DNA from: Osmia lignaria lignaria | Lineage: Eukaryota; Arthropoda; Insecta; Hymenoptera; Megachilidae | Assembly: GCF_051020975.1 (NCBI RefSeq) | Contig: NC_135040.1 | Coordinates: 3,527,501 to 3,591,500 of the forward strand | Direction: 5' to 3' | Length of the DNA stretch: 64,000 nucleotides | Shown: positions 12,401 to 24,968 of the stretch, one piece after another | Layout of the letters: the number at the start of each line of letters is the position of its first letter | Position numbering within the stretch: position 1 is the stretch's first letter | Position numbers and translations under genes: made by a program | Notes under the pieces: generated by a model | Databases searched by the model: none | What the model was told of the DNA's origin: nothing | What the model saw: the letters and a program-made list of their open reading frames with translations, nothing else

Positions 12401-14137
12401 TTTTATGGATACTAGAAGCATTTCAAATATTCTTCACACGTGATATTGTATGTCAAGATTAGTTGTTAGTCGAATACTAATGTGCAGTTTTACGAGGGAA
12501 ATGCGCAGTGATTCGTGTCGGCCTTGAACGTTCAAAGGTTCTATCGAAAATCAAAATTTTTTATTTACAGTGTTTATTTTCTGTGAAGACCTCGGAAGTG
12601 AGAGTGGTTGCATAAAGGTACCGGAAACGGGAAAGCACCGTTGGAAAATCAAACCGCGTGACTTTATGCAAAATCAAGAGCATTACGAATATTACATTCC
12701 TTTCATCATTTTTTATTTTCACAGCCGAATACATATTACCCTGCAATAGGTCGGATCCAAAGGTAGAATCATGCTTCCAGAAGACTTTGAATCACCTACA
12801 ACCATACTTGCTGAAAGGTGAGTATAAATTCTCCAAGAAAATTTTATAGTAGTAGAATAATTTTTCGTAGAAAATAACTTTTGCACGAGGTAAGTGAAGA
12901 GCATTAACGTAACTCATTTTAGATTAATATTTAATTATGTTAATGTTTATATAAGACACCTCAGTGCATGTAATTCTATTCTAGTTGAAAACCTTATATA
13001 AACTAGACCTTTCCTAGGTTACGAACATTAATTTTCAATTTTATAATTTCCTTGATAAAAATTGGACGTGAAACAATTAACCCTTAACAGTTTTTAATTT
13101 TTTTTACCCACCAACAACTCCTTTATTCATTTACAAAATAGATCAATAAAATGTTGTATTGCAATATTAAAACATTAAAACATTCAGATTAAAACATTTT
13201 TAATTGTTTTAAAAATTGCGTTGCATAATGTCGAGTCTAGCTCGACATAGGAGTAGTAAGGGTTAATAAAATTAGAGGATAAATGACTAACAAAAATTGA
13301 CTTCGCTCTAATTTAATTTAAATTTAATAGCAATAAGTTTCATTGAAATAATAGTAGATCAATAATTTTCATTGTATAGAATAACGATTCCTTAGGTATC
13401 CCTGAATTGGACCTACCCCCGATCGAACCCTTAATCATCCCCGAGCTTGGAATGGAAAATGGGCAAGGAGCTGTTCGTGTCAGAGCTTTGTTTTCCAATA
13501 TCACGGTTATAGGGGCAGGAAATTATTCAATTATGAAGACGAGGGTAGATATTCCGTCGTATAGGATTGACCTTCACCTAGGGTTCCCGAAGATCGAGCT
13601 TCAGGGTCGTTACGAGGTGGTAGGGAACGTATTACTTTTCCCCATTCAAAGCCATGGAGATTTTTGGGCACTTTTTGGTGAGTTACCTTTTGCATTCGTT
13701 AAAATTTAGCAAATAATAATTTGTTAATTAAACGAGCAACGATAAAACATTTGAAGAGGATTGCAAATTTAACCCTTTCTCTAGGAATGCCTTATTTTTA
13801 ATGAGAAATTAATAAAGAAAATTAATTTTCAGGTGATGTACTCGCTATTGCAAGAATTCAAGGAGCAGAAGAAATAAGAGACGGTGTTCGTTACTTGAAA
13901 GTGGCAAAGATGCTGGTCGATTTTAGTCTGGGACGTGCAAGATTCCGTGTCGTCGACGAATTAAACGGGGAAAATGTGATAGGTCAAGCGATGAATCAAT
14001 TTCTAAATCAAAATGCTAAAGAGATCATCGAAGAGATGAGACCGGCTGCCAGTGCGAGCATTGCGAAACACTTCAAAGACTTCCTTGGAAAGGCTTTGGT
14101 CAAGATACCATTGAAAGTTTGGCTCCATGACACGTAG
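9421..14137 (+). CDS. Takeout-like JHBP-domain secreted protein (4 exons)
   Basis: Exons 9421-9532, 12725-12817, 13396-13677 and 13833-14137 have GT-AG introns and continuous phase and encode 263 aa. The N terminus (MISGSRIACVMLVGLLAGEL) is a signal peptide. Exon 2 has the family cysteine pair (LPCNRSDPKVESCFQKTL). Later blocks include LPPIEPLIIPEL, the FSNITVIGAGNYSIMKTRVD strand and a C-terminal takeout motif (ELNGENVIGQAMNQFLNQNA). Length and exon layout are normal for the family, apart from a 3.2 kb first intron that holds a foldback, a GC-rich island and a hAT-type element. The role is inferred to be binding of a small hydrophobic ligand outside the cell; the ligand is unknown. Confidence 0.9.
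10733..10911. repeat. Inverted repeat (foldback element), about 70-bp arms
   Basis: The left arm (10733-10802) and right arm (10842-10911) are near-perfect reverse complements. Both contain aataatgcaaagcattatt, in opposite orientation, with a 39-bp AT loop. It lies in intron 1 of the third JHBP gene. It has no coding capacity; a MITE-like element or a palindrome made by inverted duplication. Confidence 0.85.
11665..11869. mobile_element. hAT-type MITE with 8-bp target-site duplication
   Basis: The ends are CGGGGGTGGACAAACC and the reverse complement of CAGGGGTGGTCAACC, the form typical of hAT termini. The element is flanked by ctacagag (11657-11664) and gtacagag (11870-11877), an 8-bp duplication with one mismatch. 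It is 205 bp with no open frame, so non-autonomous. Confidence 0.75.
11980..12035 (+). repeat. Dispersed repeat, copy C
   Basis: GGACGGCGGACCATGGAGAA is followed by aggccc and an AT-rich tail with cctaaattttac. It starts directly after TTAACCCCC, so the family may end at a TTAA site. Confidence 0.6.
13077..13266. mobile_element. TTAA-flanked short inverted-repeat element (piggyBac-like MITE candidate)
   Basis: The sequence starts TTAACCCTTA and ends TAAGGGTTAA, 190 bp apart, with an internal palindrome gtcgagtctagctcgac near the right end. TTAA duplications plus short CCC/GGG termini fit piggyBac-type non-autonomous elements. The terminal repeat is only about 7 bp, so this is tentative. It lies in intron 2 of the third JHBP gene. 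Confidence 0.45.
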
Positions 14138-16077
14138 CTTATTTTGACTGCTTCTCTAAATAGACAATGTTTTCGAGAAACAGCAATAGCATTGTTTTGT
14201 AATTAAGACGTGTTTTCATCAGGCTGAGTGATCGAAATCGAAGAATGTTGCGAAATGGTTTAAGAACTGTGATGATTTTAACACTTCGACGACAGTTTAT
14301 TCAGATTATTAATTACTGTGGATATTGTCTGGATTAAAGACTCTTCAACCCTTTTGTTATTATTGTTGAAAATTTCATTGTAACATGTTGCAAATAAAAT
14401 TCAATCGTAACGAAAGGGTTAGGTTAATTAGATAATTTGTACGAACCTTAATAGGGAAGTAAACTAGTATACCTCTCATCAATTTTTGTATTATCAGTGA
14501 TTATTTGCACACCAAATACATGACATCATCAATATTTACCTAGCTATCAGCGTAGAATAAATAGAAAAATGTATGAAATTTTTAGAAAATATTTACGAGA
14601 AAGTAGAATTTCTTATTTCAGCTGATTAGTTCCATGATACAAGTTTCGATTATCAAGCGGGTGGGTCGTTTAATAACGCGAAACGTCATTGTAAATAGCA
14701 AGGGAAAGAAGAAATAAAGCAATAAATCATTCGATTCCAGTGGGTAAATAATTTGTCACGCATAAGCAAAGAAGATTCAAGATAATGATTGAAACACAAA
14801 TTTCCGAGATAATAGAATTTTCTATTGTGCCGCATAATTCTAATGTTTCCTTGCTTACAAAGGTACACGAGGATCAATGATTACAGTAATAAAAAACAGA
14901 AAAATTATATTCTTGATAAAATGAATGAAAAAATATAGAACTGACCTCATTTATCATTGATTCTTCTGTTTATAGTAATTCAAAGTAATTTCTAGTACGA
15001 TTTACATATTCGTATATGAATTGTTCAATGCAGACAAGATGATAATTATACGTTCAAACATTGTAATAAAGAAAAATTCTTTACTTCGTTTCCAAGTATC
15101 CAACCCTTAAATTAATATCTAAAACAAGATGCAATCACTCGATCTATACATTCATCGATTATCTGTTACTATCAAAGTTCACAAATTTAGTTAGAAATTA
15201 GCAGTAGAGAAACAAAAAATAATGAATCATTCAGTCTTAAAATTAGCAACTTAGAAAACAAATTAGTTAGTCAATTTTTACATCACTAATTACAATAATT
15301 GCATTATAATTACAATACCATCCAAATGAACAAACCTAATTATAAATTAGCAAGAAAATGAAATGAATAGAAATGAATAGTTAGTCAATTTTTACATCCC
15401 TAATTACAATAATTGCACTATAATTACAATACCATCCAAATGAACAAACCTAATTATAAATTAGCAAGAAAATGAAATGAATAGAAATGAATAGTTAGTC
15501 AATTTTTACATCCCAAATTACAATAATTGCACCATAATTACAATACCATCCAAATGAACAAATCTAATTATAAATTAGCAAGAAAATGAAATGAATAGTT
15601 AGTCAATTTTTACATCCCTAATTACAATAATTGCACTATAATTAAAATACCATCCAAATGGATAAATCTAATTGTAAATCAGCACGAGAAACTGAAATAT
15701 CATCGTCAAGAAGAATTCTAAAATATATCCAACAATCCACCCCTTAAATCTCATATCATATAAGAGAACCCAATCTCTTCCCCATCATCCCCAAGATTCA
15801 TTCCCACCCCTAAATCTCAAACTTCCTTCCAATCCTATTTCAATAATTCACCCCCCCATCAAAAAAGTGTGGAAAAATCATCTCGTGCCGATTCGGCTCG
15901 ACTTGGAAAGCAGTTGTTTCGAAGGAACGTAACGTTCGAGTCTCGCAACGTAGTCCGATAATGAATTAGAACCATGGTAGGTCGTATCGTTCGACCTATG
16001 ACCCGTTGTTTCTGTCTCATCACCGCTCGCACCCCTCGTGGGTGCCAGATTGGTCGGATCAAGCTGAAAAGTAACTT
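14138..16077. other. Intergenic: 3' UTR of the third JHBP gene, then a 114-bp minisatellite
   Basis: There is a candidate AATAAA at 14393-14398, inside a short imperfect hairpin (aacccttttgtta ... taacgaaagggtt). The rest is AT-rich until a GC-richer segment from about 15860 that leads into the 5' region of the transporter gene. No gene was recognised. Confidence 0.5.
15265..15690. repeat. 114-bp minisatellite, four copies
   Basis: The anchor agttagtcaatttttacat recurs at 15265, 15379, 15493 and 15597. The first two periods are exactly 114 bp; the third is 104 bp because one copy of a 10-bp subrepeat (agaaatgaat) is missing. Confidence 0.95.
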
Positions 16078-16351
16078 ATGTCAGAAGCTGTTGGCACAGT
16101 CCGGTTGGAGTCACGCGTGCACACGAGGTTCTCGAAGGCACACCAGGACACGGTGACGCCTGGTTGCGTACTTGGTTTCGTCGTGATAACGGAAGTCGCG
16201 GTGATAAGTGCGCTTCGATCGCACAATTCCAGTCGACCGCTGCCGTTGCCACCGTTCCCGGCTGGTTCCTCGTGTAACACGCGCGAAAATTCATCTAAGG
16301 AAAGGAAGTTCTATCGTGTAGGGGAGACCAGGTGATTTGTGTTCAAGCATC
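16078..16351 (+). promoter_or_regulatory. GC-rich promoter/5' UTR region of the SLC18B1-like gene
   Basis: This segment is clearly richer in G+C than the flanks, lies directly before the ATG at 16352 and has no TATA box. It is most likely the core promoter and 5' leader. The open frames through it are incidental. Confidence 0.4.
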
Positions 16352-19300
16352 ATGATGGCTCAATTCACCAAGAGGCAGTGGCTCACGCTGATCGTCATCA
16401 GTCTTGCTGATTTCGCGAACGCGATCTGCGTTTCCCTTCAGGCACCGTTTTACCCTCAAGAGGTGAGCTGATTAATCAACCTGAGGACGACGAGCCCCAT
16501 CAAATGAGTCCTAACGAGTTTACTCTTAAAATTTTCCAAGGTCTCGCCATCCATTGTTAAAAGCACACCTCGTTTCATCCCCGTTAGAAAGATAATTAAT
16601 AAAAAAAATTTCCACTCTTGGAAAGATTGTGATATTCTTGATAATTTGTACCTTATTATAATGAACGTGTTGGATACTATAATATGATCTATCAAAGTTA
16701 TTCCTGATATCTGGTAATGAAGTGAGAAAAACGAGGGAGGCGAATAATCTAAATTTCCAATCGTTTTTTCAACAGTACAAAGGGCAACGTTCGTTCAACA
16801 AATCGTCAATGATAATTTACGCTTACTCGATCAAATTGAAGTGTTTTGCGTGGAATCAATCGCGGTTGTCTCCTATATAAAGATCGTAACACGGTTAATA
16901 ATTAATGCCAAACCCATGATCAGACGAGTCATTAGACATTTAATTAATTGTGTTTTGCAAACTTTATCGGGCAAACGTTTTAGCAAAAAGAATCCCTGTT
17001 TCCATGACTGTTTACACTGTTTAATGTTGGCAAATATTAATTGTTAATGATTTATTTATGAATATTAATATAGAATTATTGAAAGGGAATTTTTTTTTAT
17101 TTTCATACAAAAAGGAATTACTGGCCTTCGAATTCAGCCATTTGAAACTAACACTGTGGATTTTTCTTCAAATAGCTACGAATTTTTTTATAGTTAAATA
17201 TACAAACGTTGTTAAACGATTGATACCACTTTGCTGAAAAATTTCTTATAATGCCGATTACGTCAACAAGATTCGAAAGTTTATCGATACCACGGATTTT
17301 TTCGAATATTTATAAATAAATCAGCTCGAAAACACGTAATCTTCTTCTCCTTCGAAGAAGCACCACGATAGCTGCTGTAACGGAGGATAAAAATGAAAAA
17401 AATATTGTCACAAATATGTAAATTGTTATTCTAAATGAAAAATCATGTAATTTCAATTTTGGCAAGAAATGAATTTAATGCCAACTTTATGAGCTACAAG
17501 GCTACTTATATTTTGCGATTAATAAATAGTTAATTATCAAAACAGAATTATAAATGGACATATTCTTGAAAAGCCTGATGCAACGAGCTTCGAATATTTA
17601 TTAATGTAATTGTGCATTCATTTTCAACCAATTAATGAATCAACACCAACAAAAACAACAGCTATGTAACGCATAATCACACGTATGAGTGCAACGTCTT
17701 CGATAAAAGGAGAGAAGCTTATGTGTAATTGGTAATTTAGATTGAATTATTAATTGCACTATAAATAAACAATCTGTGGTTTATTTGTTGTTAATCGTAT
17801 CAATATAGGTTCGAGTACTTTTTCGATGAATCATTCGGCAAACCAGACATGAATTATCAGTGACGCATGCAGTAGCATTTCAATTACAATTTTAAAATAT
17901 AATTATGTAATATAGTTGCAGATTAAACAATAAATCTAAACATAATATTCTGTTCTTCGTAAAAGAATTTTAATAATTATTTGTGGGATTAAAAATTCTT
18001 TGTTTGGAAACTTTGTGATTAGCTGCTCAAGTTTTCAACCCCTTTTATAATTCTGAAAAATAATGAATCACCCTTAATTTTCCTTCATTCATCATCACTT
18101 AGAAAGTTTCTTAAGTGAGAAAGCAAATTACAAATTAGCAATACACATGGAACAATCTCGATAATCATTATCATTTGATACAACTACGTTGTCACCATTT
18201 AACATAATTTGTCTATCATCTGGCAACAGAACGTAATTACACATAATAAACTTGTAATCTATCGAAGTAAAAAAAAAAAATATATATGATTAAATGGCAA
18301 TGGCAATTTAATTCTGTACACATATTCGCTGGATTTCACAATCTCTATAAAATTCGATGGCAAAGCTCATTATAATCTATCATTATCTCAGCCTAATTAA
18401 CTTTAACTAAAAAATTTCTTTGAATTGATCTAGCACATTGAATGACAACACTATTCTTTTAAAAATGATTTCTAATTAATTAATTATTAACGTCCAGTAC
18501 TAATAATTATGACGACACTATTCAACCCGCAAACCATGCAATATTCAATCTTTTATTAAATAGTAGTGTTCTAAATAGCGACAGTTCGTTCCTAAAAGAA
18601 TTTCAAAATAGACCCAAAGATATCGTTTTTCTGTCAAAGAACGATAATTCGGTTTGTAAGGATAACTGCGTGAAGTGTCTAAAGTTTATCAGGATTTATC
18701 TCGGCGAGTGTTAATTGCAGTCGAACGGGACGATAATGCGACCAAGTGCGTAATAATAACACGGAATCGTTTAACACTTTCAATCTCTAGCCGAAGAATC
18801 GGGGAGCTTTAAGGGCAATTAATTAATCAATGGAATGTTTTATTTGTTCACAGGCTGAGAAGAAAGGTGCATCCCCCTCGGAATATGGATTGGTCTTTGG
18901 GGTTTTCGAGCTGATCGTCTTCATAATCAGTCCTCTGTATGGACGATACGTGGGTGAAATAATGAAATATTCTAAAAAATAAATGTAAAATTCCACCTAA
19001 TCGATGATGATCACCTAGCCTCACTTGCTTCGACGTTGATGATTTGCCTACTTCCAGGCGATTCTTTTTATCATGTTTTTTTTTTTCATTCTCCACTGAT
19101 GAAATATTCATTGCTCTCTAAAAAATGCTTATCAAAGACAGGAGACGTTTCAAATCGTCGAATGAGATCTGTACACAAAACTATAAACGTTTCTTTATCT
19201 TCTTGTAACTAGCAAAAAATAAGGTAATCGAAGGGACTGAGATAGTCTATCGCTTTTCTGGCCTCTATTTAAAGCTATTTAAAGCTTTGTACATAAAAAA

Positions 19301-21081
19301 GAAAATAGATAACGTTATTTACTAGGAGAATTTCTCTAACCAGCAACAATTATTAGTACGAAAAGAGTATCAATTTTCACTTCTGATTGATACTCAATCA
19401 CGAGTATCAATGATCTCAGATTAATAAGATCTATCGTTCCTCTAGTTACATCGTATCGGGCCAAAGCTATTGTTCAACGGTGGTATCCTAACGACAGGAA
19501 CTTGCGCTATCTTCTTCGGTCTACTGGACAAGGTGAACGGTCATTATCCCTTCATAGTCCTTTCGTTCGTGATTAGGATCATCGAGGCGATGGGAAATGC
19601 AGCCTTTCTTACGGCTAGTTTCGCCATTATCGCCAAAGAGTTCCCGGATAACGTCGCCACCACATTTGCCAGCCTCGAAACCTTCTTCGGTTTGGGTCTG
19701 ATCGTTGGACCCACCGTGGGTGGTGCTCTTTATCAGGTAAGATGAAACACCTTGAAATTATTTCAAGTAATCCTGTTGAATATTTGAAAGATTTTATTTT
19801 AGAAATGACAAATTGTTGCGTAGGTTGGTGGATACACAACGCCATTCGTTGTTCTCGGATCAGCTCTGTTCATAACTGCGGTTATGACAATTTTTATATT
19901 ACCAGTTCATCCTAATAACAATGAGGCTGCTCAGGATACGGGAGGTGAAATGATGAAACTAAGAATTTTTAATGCACGACGAAAGAAATTCATTTAATTA
20001 TCATATTTTTATAGGAGTGACCAGAGCGTTAAAAATCCCAGGGGTGTTAATTGCCACAGCGTCGATAATTGCTACCAGTATGAGCATAGGATTTTTGCAG
20101 GCGACATTAGAACCGCATTTACGACAATTTAACTTGAGCCCCGTTATTTTGGGCTTAATGTTCGTCATTAACGGTGGCACTTATGCCATTACCGCCCCCG
20201 CGTGGGGTTGGTTTTGCGATAAGCATTTCCATCCGAAGGTAATTAACACAAACCTTCTCAAATGGATAATTTATTTTTCTTTAATTTAATTCAATTTGAT
20301 TCAAGGTGGCCACTGTAGCCGGGTGTATGCTCGTTGTGGTAGGATTCTGTTTAGTCGGTCCAGCGCCATTTATACCGTGTCAAACCACACTCTGGATGAC
20401 CGTTTGCGGTCTCGTGGTTCATGGGTTGGGCATGGCTGCCCAGCTGGTTGCCAGCTTCACGGATGCCTTGAGGACATCGATGTGAGTCTCTAGCATTAAT
20501 CCACTCCCATTTCTAATTACACATCATCTAAATAATTTCTAGATCCTACGGTTTCCCAAATAATCTGGAGACCTACGGTCTAATCAGTGGACTATGGACG
20601 AGTACGTTCGCCCTGGGTGCCTTTATCGGACCCTGTGTGGCGGGAATTCTCCTAGACAATACTGGCTTCAGAAACGGCACCATGTTCATCGTGATGCTCC
20701 ATTTATTAGTGGTAAAATTGAATAATTTAAAAAAATTATTTCACCCCGTATTTTACCATTTTCATTTATCTTCAGGGTATAATAGCTACGGTGTTCCTGA
20801 GCAGTTGCACGGGTAAACGAAAGCCGTACACAGAGGTGGGTGCCTCGGACGACCTAAGGGCGCCACTGACCGATAGCAGTCAGTCGAGGAACGGAAGCAT
20901 GCGATATGGTAGTCGCGGTCAGGGTGTACCGATCGACAGGCCCAGCGGCATGAATTCTTTAATCTCGTGCAACAGTTACTCGAACAGAGCTGGCGCTTGG
21001 TCCAGGGCATCGTACAGTGGTAGATACTCCCACAGTTACGGTTCCATCGAGGCTAAAAGGTACCTGGAGATAACCACGTGA
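16352..21081 (+). CDS. SLC18B1: MFS transporter, SLC18B1 (vesicular polyamine transporter) family (8 exons)
   Basis: Exons: 16352-16462, 18854-18949, 19446-19736, 19824-19944, 20015-20238, 20306-20481, 20543-20711 and 20776-21081. All are GT-AG and in phase, giving 497 aa. The first membrane segment ends in LQAPFYPQEAEKKGAS, which closely matches the diagnostic PFFPKEAEKKGAS block of SLC18B1. Later family blocks are the loop after TM2 (LYGRYLHRIGPKLLF), the segment NVATTFASLETFFGLGLIVG and PTVGGALYQVGGY. About twelve hydrophobic segments are visible. The C-terminal tail of about 90 residues is Ser/Arg/Tyr-rich and lies outside the conserved fold. Family members sit in vesicle membranes and export amines and polyamines in exchange for protons; the substrate here is inferred from the family. 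The first coding intron is about 2.4 kb. The orthology call is by memory of the family, not a search. Confidence 0.85.
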
Positions 21082-21608
21082 TGCCGATGGGTTTAGAACC
21101 GACGAACACCGAGGAATTAATATCTCGGACAGGGTCGTGACTACGGTACCTTTTCCATCACTGTCAGAAATCAGCAAAGTTAATCGTTATGTTTCTTCGA
21201 TCGTAATGACTAATTTAAATCATCGTTTGAAGGGCTTTCACAGTTGCAACGTTTGAAGGAGTTTGATAGTTAGACGTACCATAGATTGATCATAGGTTTG
21301 AAACAGTATTCACCGAAGGCAGATATTATCTCGAACGAATACAATGAAAAATGTTGATTTTTAATTAGTAAATATACACGACCCTGGGATTGACTCCTTG
21401 ATACAAAGGAGCTCTTGTGGAGTATATAAGAATGTTCAAAGCGATAGAAACCTCATTTTTATCAGTTTTTACTCATCAAAGGCGCCAAAGAAAGCCGCGA
21501 TAGGATTTGTACATACACTCGCATATGCTCTTAGCCGTTTATACTGTATCGTAGTTGTGTGTTGCTCGTCATTAGATACCGTAGAATACGTTGCTCAACG
21601 TTGTACGT

Positions 21609-21614
21609 AATAAA
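21609..21614 (+). other. Polyadenylation signal AATAAA of the SLC18B1-like gene
   Basis: AATAAA lies about 530 nt past the stop codon and is followed by an A/T-rich stretch. It gives a plausible 3' UTR length. Confidence 0.45.
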
Positions 21615-21940
21615 AAGAAAGATTTTTATTTAACACGAAATTTTTCGTTTATTCAATTGTAAAATCCTTAGGGCTTTTAGCAACCGGCTGAATCATCGAA
21701 AGCTGAAGAAAAGTCCATCGATTCCACGGTATTGTTGCACATGCACGTGCACTTAAAGTCGCGTAAGAGTCAGACCGACGTGGCTATTGTTCCAAAGAAT
21801 TCGCACACGTGCGTGGGTGTGTCACGTATGCGAGAACGTTATGGAATTTCGAGTGAACGTAGAGAAAACGTGTCGCGTTCGCGTGGATCCAGAGTGAAAA
21901 TTATAATTTGAATTCAAAGAAAAGATGATCCTATTACCTC

Positions 21941-22313
21941 GCAGATGTCTCAGGTGTGAGATAATTCTGTAATTAACCGTTTGAGTCCCAAGCAGCGCGG
22001 TCGCGCTGTTTAGATTTTATGTCGAAAAGACCCAATATTGGGTTTATAACACCGCTATCTTTTTTTTTTTTTTACCCCTGGGACTCAAACGGTTAAGAAA
22101 AGAATAAAATCGAGCGGTATTTCTGCAGATGTCTCAGGTGTGACATAATTTGGTAATTAACCGTTTGAGTCCCAAGCAGCGCGGTCGCGCTGTTTAGATT
22201 TGTGTCGAAAAGACCCAATATTGGGTTTATAACACCGCTATTTTTTTTTTTTTTTTTTTTTTACCCCTGGAACTCAAACGGTTAAGAAAAGAATAAAATC
22301 GAGCGGTATTTCT
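21941..22313. mobile_element. Tandemly duplicated segment carrying a TTAA-type MITE
   Basis: A unit of about 183 bp starting gcagatgtctcaggtgtga occurs at 21941 and 22124. Each unit holds an inverted-repeat element (21973-22096 and 22157-22285) bounded by TTAA, with termini CCGTTTGAGTCCCA and TGGGACTCAAACGG (TGGAACTCAAACGG in copy 2), a GC palindrome agcgcggtcgcgct and a poly-T tract. TTAA duplications and CC/GG ends fit the piggyBac superfamily. Both units share the same flanking host sequence, so the duplication followed the insertion. Confidence 0.8.
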
Positions 22314-23690
22314 ATTACGTTATTTCGAAAGAAAAAGTGGTCGAAGGTAGCGAATATGGAACATAGGAACGAAAGGAAGAGGATTTGAATTATTAACGCA
22401 CGTTGGGGTCAACGGTGTGCATCCAACTGTCCGTTGACGCAGTTTATCCCTTTTTTCCTCTCGGTTTCTTCTCCTTTTCCACGTGTTCCTTCAACGTGCA
22501 AACGCAAATTCCGCGGGATTGAACGTCTACAGTCGAGGAAGAAGCAGCACGGTCGAGGGCACAGCTAGATAATCATCTGATCGATGACTTTTTCCCTATC
22601 CTTTGTTCCTTACTTTGTACATACACCCTGTTTCTTACGTTGTTAAACAAAAGAATTTATTTTATTACACTTTTCGTACAATTTCTTTTAAACTCTTTAC
22701 CATTTGTACGTTTACGTAATCAAATGTTACATACTGTCAGACGATTAAATAGTTGCATAAGCGTCGATGAAATGCATTGACAAGTTACGACGGTGATTTA
22801 CCAGACAGGGGAAAGTTTACAAGAAACGAATGAGTTTATTGTTCGATTATGGCGAACCGTTCGGACCTATTGCGCCTAAAAATGTATTACTATGATGATT
22901 AAAGCGTAATTACGATGCAGGTATAAAGCAAACGTAATGAACCGTGCGACGAACTTATGTAACGAGATTTTCACAACGTTGTATGTATGTACAGCAATGT
23001 GTTACATTTTTTCGATCAAGAAACATTACTATATTTCAATTTAACTGTCGTTTATCAATTTGCAGAAATTTGCAATTTAGAACGAAGGAGATAATAGACA
23101 GAATGTTGAATTATTTTGCTTGTGAATTATTTAAAAATCCACCAGTCAAACTTACCAGTCGACAGAGAAAAATTATTCTTACGCCACTGGAGCGATAGGA
23201 TTAGGAGAAGCTGCCATATTCACAGGTGAATAGTGCTCGGAATGAATAGGAACAGGTTCACAAAGAAGGGGTTTGCCAGGTACCACTCGTCTCTCGAAAA
23301 TCGTAGCATATTAGTTACAGGGAAATGGTACAGAAAATGGCCCCTCAAAAATTATCCAAACTGTAGCTATAATAAATAAAATTGGACACATTCTACTAGT
23401 AAAACCTTCCAAGAGATGAAACTGGAAACGAAAGAACCTCTTAAACCATTTTTTTTTTTAATTCCACCTGGAAGACCTAATAAACCCGAGTCACCCAGCG
23501 ACCATCCTTAATATAAAAAAAAAAAACCCTTCTTACGCCATTGTAATAAACACCGACCGAACGGTGTGTCAGGTGAGTTAGTGCTGCCACCTGAGTAGGA
23601 AAATCCACAGGTGAACGTTGGTTCGTGGAGTGTTTTATTCGTGAAAACGAACAGGTCCACGTAAGAGGGTTGCCGGTTCTCCCCCCCTCT
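22314..23690. other. Non-coding region upstream of the pseudoprotease gene
   Basis: No gene or repeat was recognised. A GC-richer segment lies at 22330-22560, the rest is AT-rich, and the G+C rises again from about 23550 toward the candidate 5' exon. Confidence 0.4.
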
Positions 23691-23799
23691 CTGCCGACCA
23701 TTTGTCATGGTAGTGGAGGGTACAGGACGCATGCGTGGAACGGTCTGGGTCCCTAACCGAGTGGAGCGGCCAGCTCGGAGGACCCAAAGTGTGTTTCCA

Positions 23800-24049
23800 T
23801 CGCGAGGGAAGGCCTCGGGTCGTGTTCGTCTCGTTAGTGTCCGGTTAGTCGTCAATTTTCCCGCCTTTCCATCCACCCTCGTATCGATTTTTCGTCGATT
23901 AAAATTCGTGCGAGTGAAACACGTGATCCCGGGATACCAGGGACTTGGTGAAACATCTTTGAAAAACTATCCCCGTGGATCCTGGAACGATCTTGTCTTG
24001 TGTTTACCAGTGTGCTAAGTGTGATGGGGATCTAAGAACGCCGATGAGG
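23800..24049 (+). other. Candidate non-coding 5' exon and promoter of the membrane pseudoprotease gene
   Basis: A GC-rich block of about 350 bp ends in a consensus splice donor (gatgagg|GTGAGT, donor at 24050). The next strong acceptor in a suitable place is the one at 43271, just before the first coding exon. Sequence around 23830-23850 has two TTAGT initiator-like motifs. The assignment to this gene is inference, and the intron would be 19.2 kb. Confidence 0.35.
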
Positions 24050-24968
24050 GTGAGTTTATCGGTGAATATTTATCGTTTTAAACAATTCTATACATTTTCA
24101 CACAGTTTAATTATTCCTGTCGTATAGTATCTGAAATCCTGAAGATTCAAACGGTTTTATATATGAAAAGTCGTTCCGATTGCGTTCAGAAAATGTTCCC
24201 TACGGAAACGCGTTAAGGTCTAGGGATTAGAACCATTAAATTTCCCGGCGCGCAACGAGATGCACGGCAACAAAGAAGGGTGTCTGGGAAGAGCACTGAC
24301 CGGTGATTCGAATGCTTGATGCGGTGATAAAGCCACCTTCTTCGTTCTTAAACGCTCTTTGTTCGCCGGCGCCGCATAAAAATGAGCCGCGGTATTAGAC
24401 CCCTCGTGGAAACGACACTCTAATTACGGAATAATTAATATAAAAAACGAGCAAGGTTTCTTATTTGCCAGTGACGCAAATGATGTAAACAAATAGAAGA
24501 CATCGGTTTCATAGATAATTGCAGTAATTATCTATTTCTTAGGAAGATTAGAATTAGCATTAGACGTTTATAAGAAATCTTGTCGATATTATTTGAATTA
24601 TAATCGAAAGAAAAAAGAAATGATATATTCTTCAAGAATTTCAAAGAAACATTGATGAGTAAAATTAGCGGTTGATCCGAATCAGGGTAGAGGAATGAAT
24701 GTTAACGTCGTCCAACAAATGACTATGGTTTCGTCGTGTCTGTTAGAGGCAATCGGACGATCGGTTAGGGCATTTGAAATTGTGATTCCAGGCGTGTCCA
24801 CGAAGGAAGGAAAGGTTAGGACGAACGGACGGACGTTCCTACGTGCACCTCCGTACACAGATCGAATCGTGCTAAGCTAATGCGAACATGTATTCGTTCG
24901 TATGTGGGTAGATGTATCCATGGAGGAATCTTAAGTATCCTTAAGTGTCCTGGGGCCCTATCGTGCCG

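Noticed and set aside
14348..14420. Hairpin aacccttttgtta ... taacgaaagggtt considered as a TTAA element
   Set aside because: Only about 70 bp and lacks TTAA on the left side; it may be a chance hairpin around the poly(A) signal.
23707..24018. 103-codon plus-strand frame in the GC-rich block near 24 kb
   Set aside because: No domain, and long frames are expected in GC-rich sequence; the block is better explained as a promoter or 5' exon.
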